Below are positions 5,801 through 5,864 of a stretch of 5,864 nucleotides of DNA, piece by piece; within the stretch, counting starts at the first letter, position 1; the number at the start of each line of letters is the position of its first letter. Source of the DNA: Bacteroidota bacterium (lineage in GTDB: Bacteria; Bacteroidota; Bacteroidia; Chitinophagales; UBA10324); the NCBI GenBank assembly GCA_003455275.1, contig DMRR01000113.1, positions 1 to 5,864 of the forward strand, read 5' to 3'. Below the pieces are notes generated by a model that saw only the letters and a list, made by a program, of their open reading frames with translations, did not search any database and was not told the origin of the DNA. The position numbers and the translations under genes were made by a program.

Positions 5801-5819
5801 GGCGGTTTTTTTATTTTTT
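5743..5819 (+). terminator. Long-loop hairpin with T-tract: terminator or structured RNA end
   Basis: ACCGCCTTC (5743-5751) pairs perfectly with GAAGGCGGT (5798-5806), a 9-bp GC-rich stem, followed at once by a T7-A-T6 tract to 5819. This is the form of a Rho-independent terminator on the plus strand, but the 46-nt loop is unusually long and no plus-strand gene precedes it within 2 kb. It may be the 3' end of a small RNA, an attenuator ahead of a plus-strand gene outside the window, or a fortuitous pairing. The minus-strand reading has an A-tract before and only a weak T-tract after. Confidence 0.45.
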
Positions 5820-5864
5820 GTCTTTACTGTTATTCTTCGAACATATTCACCAATGAACGAATGA

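Larger units (their letters stand above)
5571..5864. other. Right-end intergenic region without a confident gene
   Basis: About 290 bp hold the leader of the SIMPL gene, a minus-strand hairpin, direct repeats and a long-loop hairpin, listed separately. The longest open frame upstream of the SIMPL start (to 5687) is an AT-rich extension without protein-like character. At the extreme right, a minus-strand frame reads IRSLVNMFEE and stops at TAA (5832-5830). It could be the C-terminus of a gene outside the window, but ten codons are too few to call. Confidence 0.4.

Noticed and set aside
5714..5806. Integron attC site or CRISPR array, suggested by GCTCAAC and the repeats
   Set aside because: No matching right-hand GTTRRRY partner, only two imperfect repeat copies, and no integrase or cas gene in the window.
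5830..5862. C-terminal fragment of a minus-strand gene (IRSLVNMFEE, stop TAA)
   Set aside because: Only ten codons; plausible but not enough to list as a coding feature.

Overview
The window looks like a piece of chromosome from a Bacteroidota (Bacteroidetes) bacterium. The evidence is an AT-leaning composition, A-rich leaders mostly without strong Shine-Dalgarno sites, promoter boxes of the TANNTTTG type, and a secreted protein ending in a type IX secretion (T9SS) type A sorting domain. No transposase, integrase, CRISPR array, tRNA or rRNA is visible.

Left part (1-805), minus strand: the start of a thiamine biosynthesis operon. A TPP riboswitch (646-725) sits directly behind a TANNTTTG promoter box, followed by thiS (373-576) and the N-terminal third or less of thiC, which runs off the left edge. 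The thiS-thiC gap carries a short palindromic element resembling widely dispersed intergenic repeats.

Middle (805-3770): a complete P1B-type copper-exporting ATPase (copA-like, minus strand, 805-2907) is divergent from a Tat-exported Mn-type superoxide dismutase (plus strand, 2996-3709), with only 88 bp between them. Together they suggest a small metal and oxidative-stress module: copper export from the cytoplasm and superoxide removal in the periplasm. A strong hairpin terminator at 3730-3766 separates sod from the convergent gene on its right.

Right part (3785-5864), minus strand: a T9SS-secreted PKD-domain protein of unknown function, then a SIMPL (DUF541) periplasmic or envelope protein gene. 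The SIMPL gene is interrupted by one in-frame TAA between its signal peptide and its mature domain. The last ~290 bp hold no confident gene. They contain a minus-strand terminator-like hairpin, two imperfect direct repeats, and a GC-rich hairpin with a long loop and a T-tract on the plus strand that belongs to no visible plus-strand gene.

The most notable points are the single-codon interruption of the otherwise intact SIMPL gene, the unexplained structured element at 5715-5819, and the divergent copper-ATPase/Tat-SOD pair. I see no convincing evidence of a wholly new multi-gene system.
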